This document shows, piece by piece, positions 4,226 through 5,647 of a DNA stretch of 5,647 nucleotides. This DNA comes from Nitrospira sp. Its GTDB lineage: Bacteria; Nitrospirota; Nitrospiria; Nitrospirales; Nitrospiraceae. The notes under the pieces were generated by a model. That model did not search any database and had not been told where the DNA came from. It saw nothing but the letters and a program-made list of their open reading frames with translations. A program made the position numbers and the translations under genes. The first letter of the stretch is position 1. The number at the start of each line of letters is the position of its first letter. Location: contig JABMDG010000401.1 of NCBI GenBank assembly GCA_015904045.1, positions 1-5,647 on the forward strand, in the 5' to 3' direction.

Positions 4226-5647
4226 CTATCGCTGTCTTCGGATCTCTTCGTAGTGCGTAGACACGACTTGATTGAGCGCCTCGCGGAGTTCTTCTCCTCG
4301 ATATCGGCGATTGGCCACTTTCTTGAGTCGTGACGCGAGCCCTCCGTCGCCGAGCGTCCCTTCGGCCCATTTCACGAAATCCTCCCGACGATCGTGATAC
4401 TCCAGACTCTCCAAGGGGATCGTCGGAATCAGACGGGACAGTTCGTACACACTGGCGGCTTCGACGCCCAGATAACCTCTCTCGGTACAAAACGCGAATC
4501 GCTTGCCCGGCGGAAGAGGAATATCGAGATACTTGTACAGATGGCGGATGTGGGGAACCCGCCGAATCGCAGGACGCATGCGGACGACGTCTCCGCCGCA
4601 AAGCAAGGCGCTCCCCATCGGGATCTGATCGAGATGTGCGCCCTTCAAACTGCATACGGCGCAATGTGTGCGCAGGCAATCCCCTATCGTCCTGTCCGTG
4701 ATCCTGGTCAAGAGCAGATGATGGAGCGATGCGAGGACCGAGTCACTCAGGCGGTCCGGACGGTACGAGACAAAGGCCCACCCCCCCACTTCCAGGACCG
4801 GCCGTAGCAGCGAGGTGATCTCGCTTCCTTCGAAGAGGAACTCCTGCGCTTCATCCAGCACGATCCAATGGGGGCGGAACTTTCGTTCTCTGATCGGGCG
4901 CAAGGCGCGCATCAACTCAGCCAGATACCGGCTTCGAAGGGTGACCGGGTATTGGCTCAGATCGAGGACCAGCGACACCCCTCCCTCTTCGAGAAGCGAG
5001 ACGACAGAGGCCGGTAAGGGTAGCGTCGCCCGGTCGCCGCTGATCGAGACGAAGCGTGGCAGCACGCGCAGCCCGCGAAAGTCTCCTTCCGGATCGATGA
5101 GGAGGACCTGATAGTCTTCGTGATGAAGCCCTTCTGCCAGCAAGCCGACCATCCATGATTTGCCGGTCCCGGAGTTGCCGAAGACGCCCAGATTGCGCCC
5201 CGCCAATCGTGCAGCGGGGATGCTGATGTTGACGCCTGCCTCGGTTTGCCCGAGCGGAATCGGCCGTTCGCGTTTGAGCGGAATGTCGAGAAACTTTTGG
5301 CCCAAGGGATATTCTTTGAGTATTTCCAGGACGCCCCGTGGTCCGGGCGCCGTCGCGACGAGGTCCGATGTTTCGATCACTGCGGGAACGGCGTCCGCCA
5401 CTGCGACCGAGACCTCGGCGAGGGTCAGCATGGACAGATCGTTCTCCGCATCGCCGAATGCCGCCAGGTTCCTCGGGGACAAACCGCATAACGCAAGCAA
5501 CCGTTCCAGCCCGGCTCCCTTGGTGGCGCCGGGCGGGAGCACCATCACGGCGCCTTTATTGTATTCGAGCGAGGTGCTGCCCCCGTGCGAGCTCAATACA
5601 CGCCACAAGGTTTGATCGTGGGGCGTCCAGGTCGCCGCGATCGCGAG
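4226..5647 (-). CDS. HAD-IIB phosphatase / HerA-like ATPase / DUF5752-like fusion, 5' end missing
   Basis: The frame is open to the right edge, so the N-terminus is missing; 473 residues are visible (numbered from the edge). Residues 1-110 are the C-terminal part of a Cof/sucrose-phosphatase-type HAD hydrolase: conserved Lys43 in ATKGAGLERL, and motif IV FGDAENDLSML (64-74). Residues about 120-375 are a HerA/FtsK-like ATPase: Walker A GNSGTGKS (157-164), LLIDPEGDF (182-190), Walker B WIVLDEAQEF (261-270), then SYRPDRLSDSVLASL, equivalent to the HerA family's TQRP segment. Residues about 378-470 (FAFCTERGY..., LESLEYHDRREDF, WAEGTLGD, GEELREAL) resemble DUF5752. The HAD catalytic Asp of motif I lies outside the window, so phosphatase activity cannot be judged. 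The stop lies 32 bases before the acyltransferase gene, so the two are probably one operon. A sugar-phosphate or nucleotide phosphatase tied to an ATPase motor is suggested; the real role is unknown. Confidence 0.85.
   Translation of the reverse strand, partial: LAIAATWTPHDQTLWRVLSSHGGSTSLEYNKGAVMVLPPGATKGAGLERLLALCGLSPRNLAAFGDAENDLSMLTLAEVSVAVADAVPAVIETSDLVATAPGPRGVLEILKEYPLGQKFLDIPLKRERPIPLGQTEAGVNISIPAARLAGRNLGVFGNSGTGKSWMVGLLAEGLHHEDYQVLLIDPEGDFRGLRVLPRFVSISGDRATLPLPASVVSLLEEGGVSLVLDLSQYPVTLRSRYLAELMRALRPIRERKFRPHWIVLDEAQEFLFEGSEITSLLRPVLEVGGWAFVSYRPDRLSDSVLASLHHLLLTRITDRTIGDCLRTHCAVCSLKGAHLDQIPMGSALLCGGDVVRMRPAIRRVPHIRHLYKYLDIPLPPGKRFAFCTERGYLGVEAASVYELSRLIPTIPLESLEYHDRREDFVKWAEGTLGDGGLASRLKKVANRRYRGEELREALNQVVSTHYEEIRRQR

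Overview
The window looks like chromosomal DNA of a moderately GC-rich Gram-negative bacterium. The best guess is a member of Nitrospirota such as Nitrospira. This rests on remembered resemblance of the tiny winged-helix-like protein (509-721) and the DUF2934 protein (752-1018) to small proteins that recur in that group. There is no rRNA, tRNA, mobile element or CRISPR array to confirm it.

Left part (1-1422). The first 92 bases hold the N-terminus of a response regulator read leftward off the window edge. A 416-base non-coding region (93-508) separates it from three small rightward genes: a 70-residue winged-helix-like protein, an 88-residue DUF2934 protein and a secreted PepSY-domain protein. 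The gap is rich in regulatory signals. The clearest is a near-consensus sigma-54 (-24/-12) promoter at 446-461, placed to start transcription about 37 bases before the first small gene. Upstream of it lie a GCGTCA repeat cluster, a short palindrome, a 21-bp near-palindrome and a weaker sigma-54-like element facing the response regulator. The simplest reading is a divergent unit in which the response regulator, or another enhancer-binding protein, controls itself and the small-gene cluster. This is inference, because the regulator's output domain lies outside the window.

Right part (1491-5647). Two leftward genes converge on the small-gene cluster and are separated from each other by only 32 bases, so they are probably co-transcribed. 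The upstream one, cut by the window edge, fuses the C-terminal half of a HAD-IIB phosphatase to a HerA/FtsK-like P-loop ATPase and a C-terminal domain resembling DUF5752. The downstream one is a 900-residue, three-module enzyme: acyl-adenylating (AMP-binding) domain, acyl carrier domain, and PlsC-type glycerolipid acyltransferase. On one polypeptide it has the parts to activate a fatty acid, hold it as a thioester and transfer it to a lysophospholipid or similar acceptor.

The most notable items are the HAD-ATPase-DUF5752-like fusion, whose function cannot be read from sequence, its operon link to a self-contained lipid acylation enzyme, and the sigma-54 promoter in front of the cluster of small proteins.
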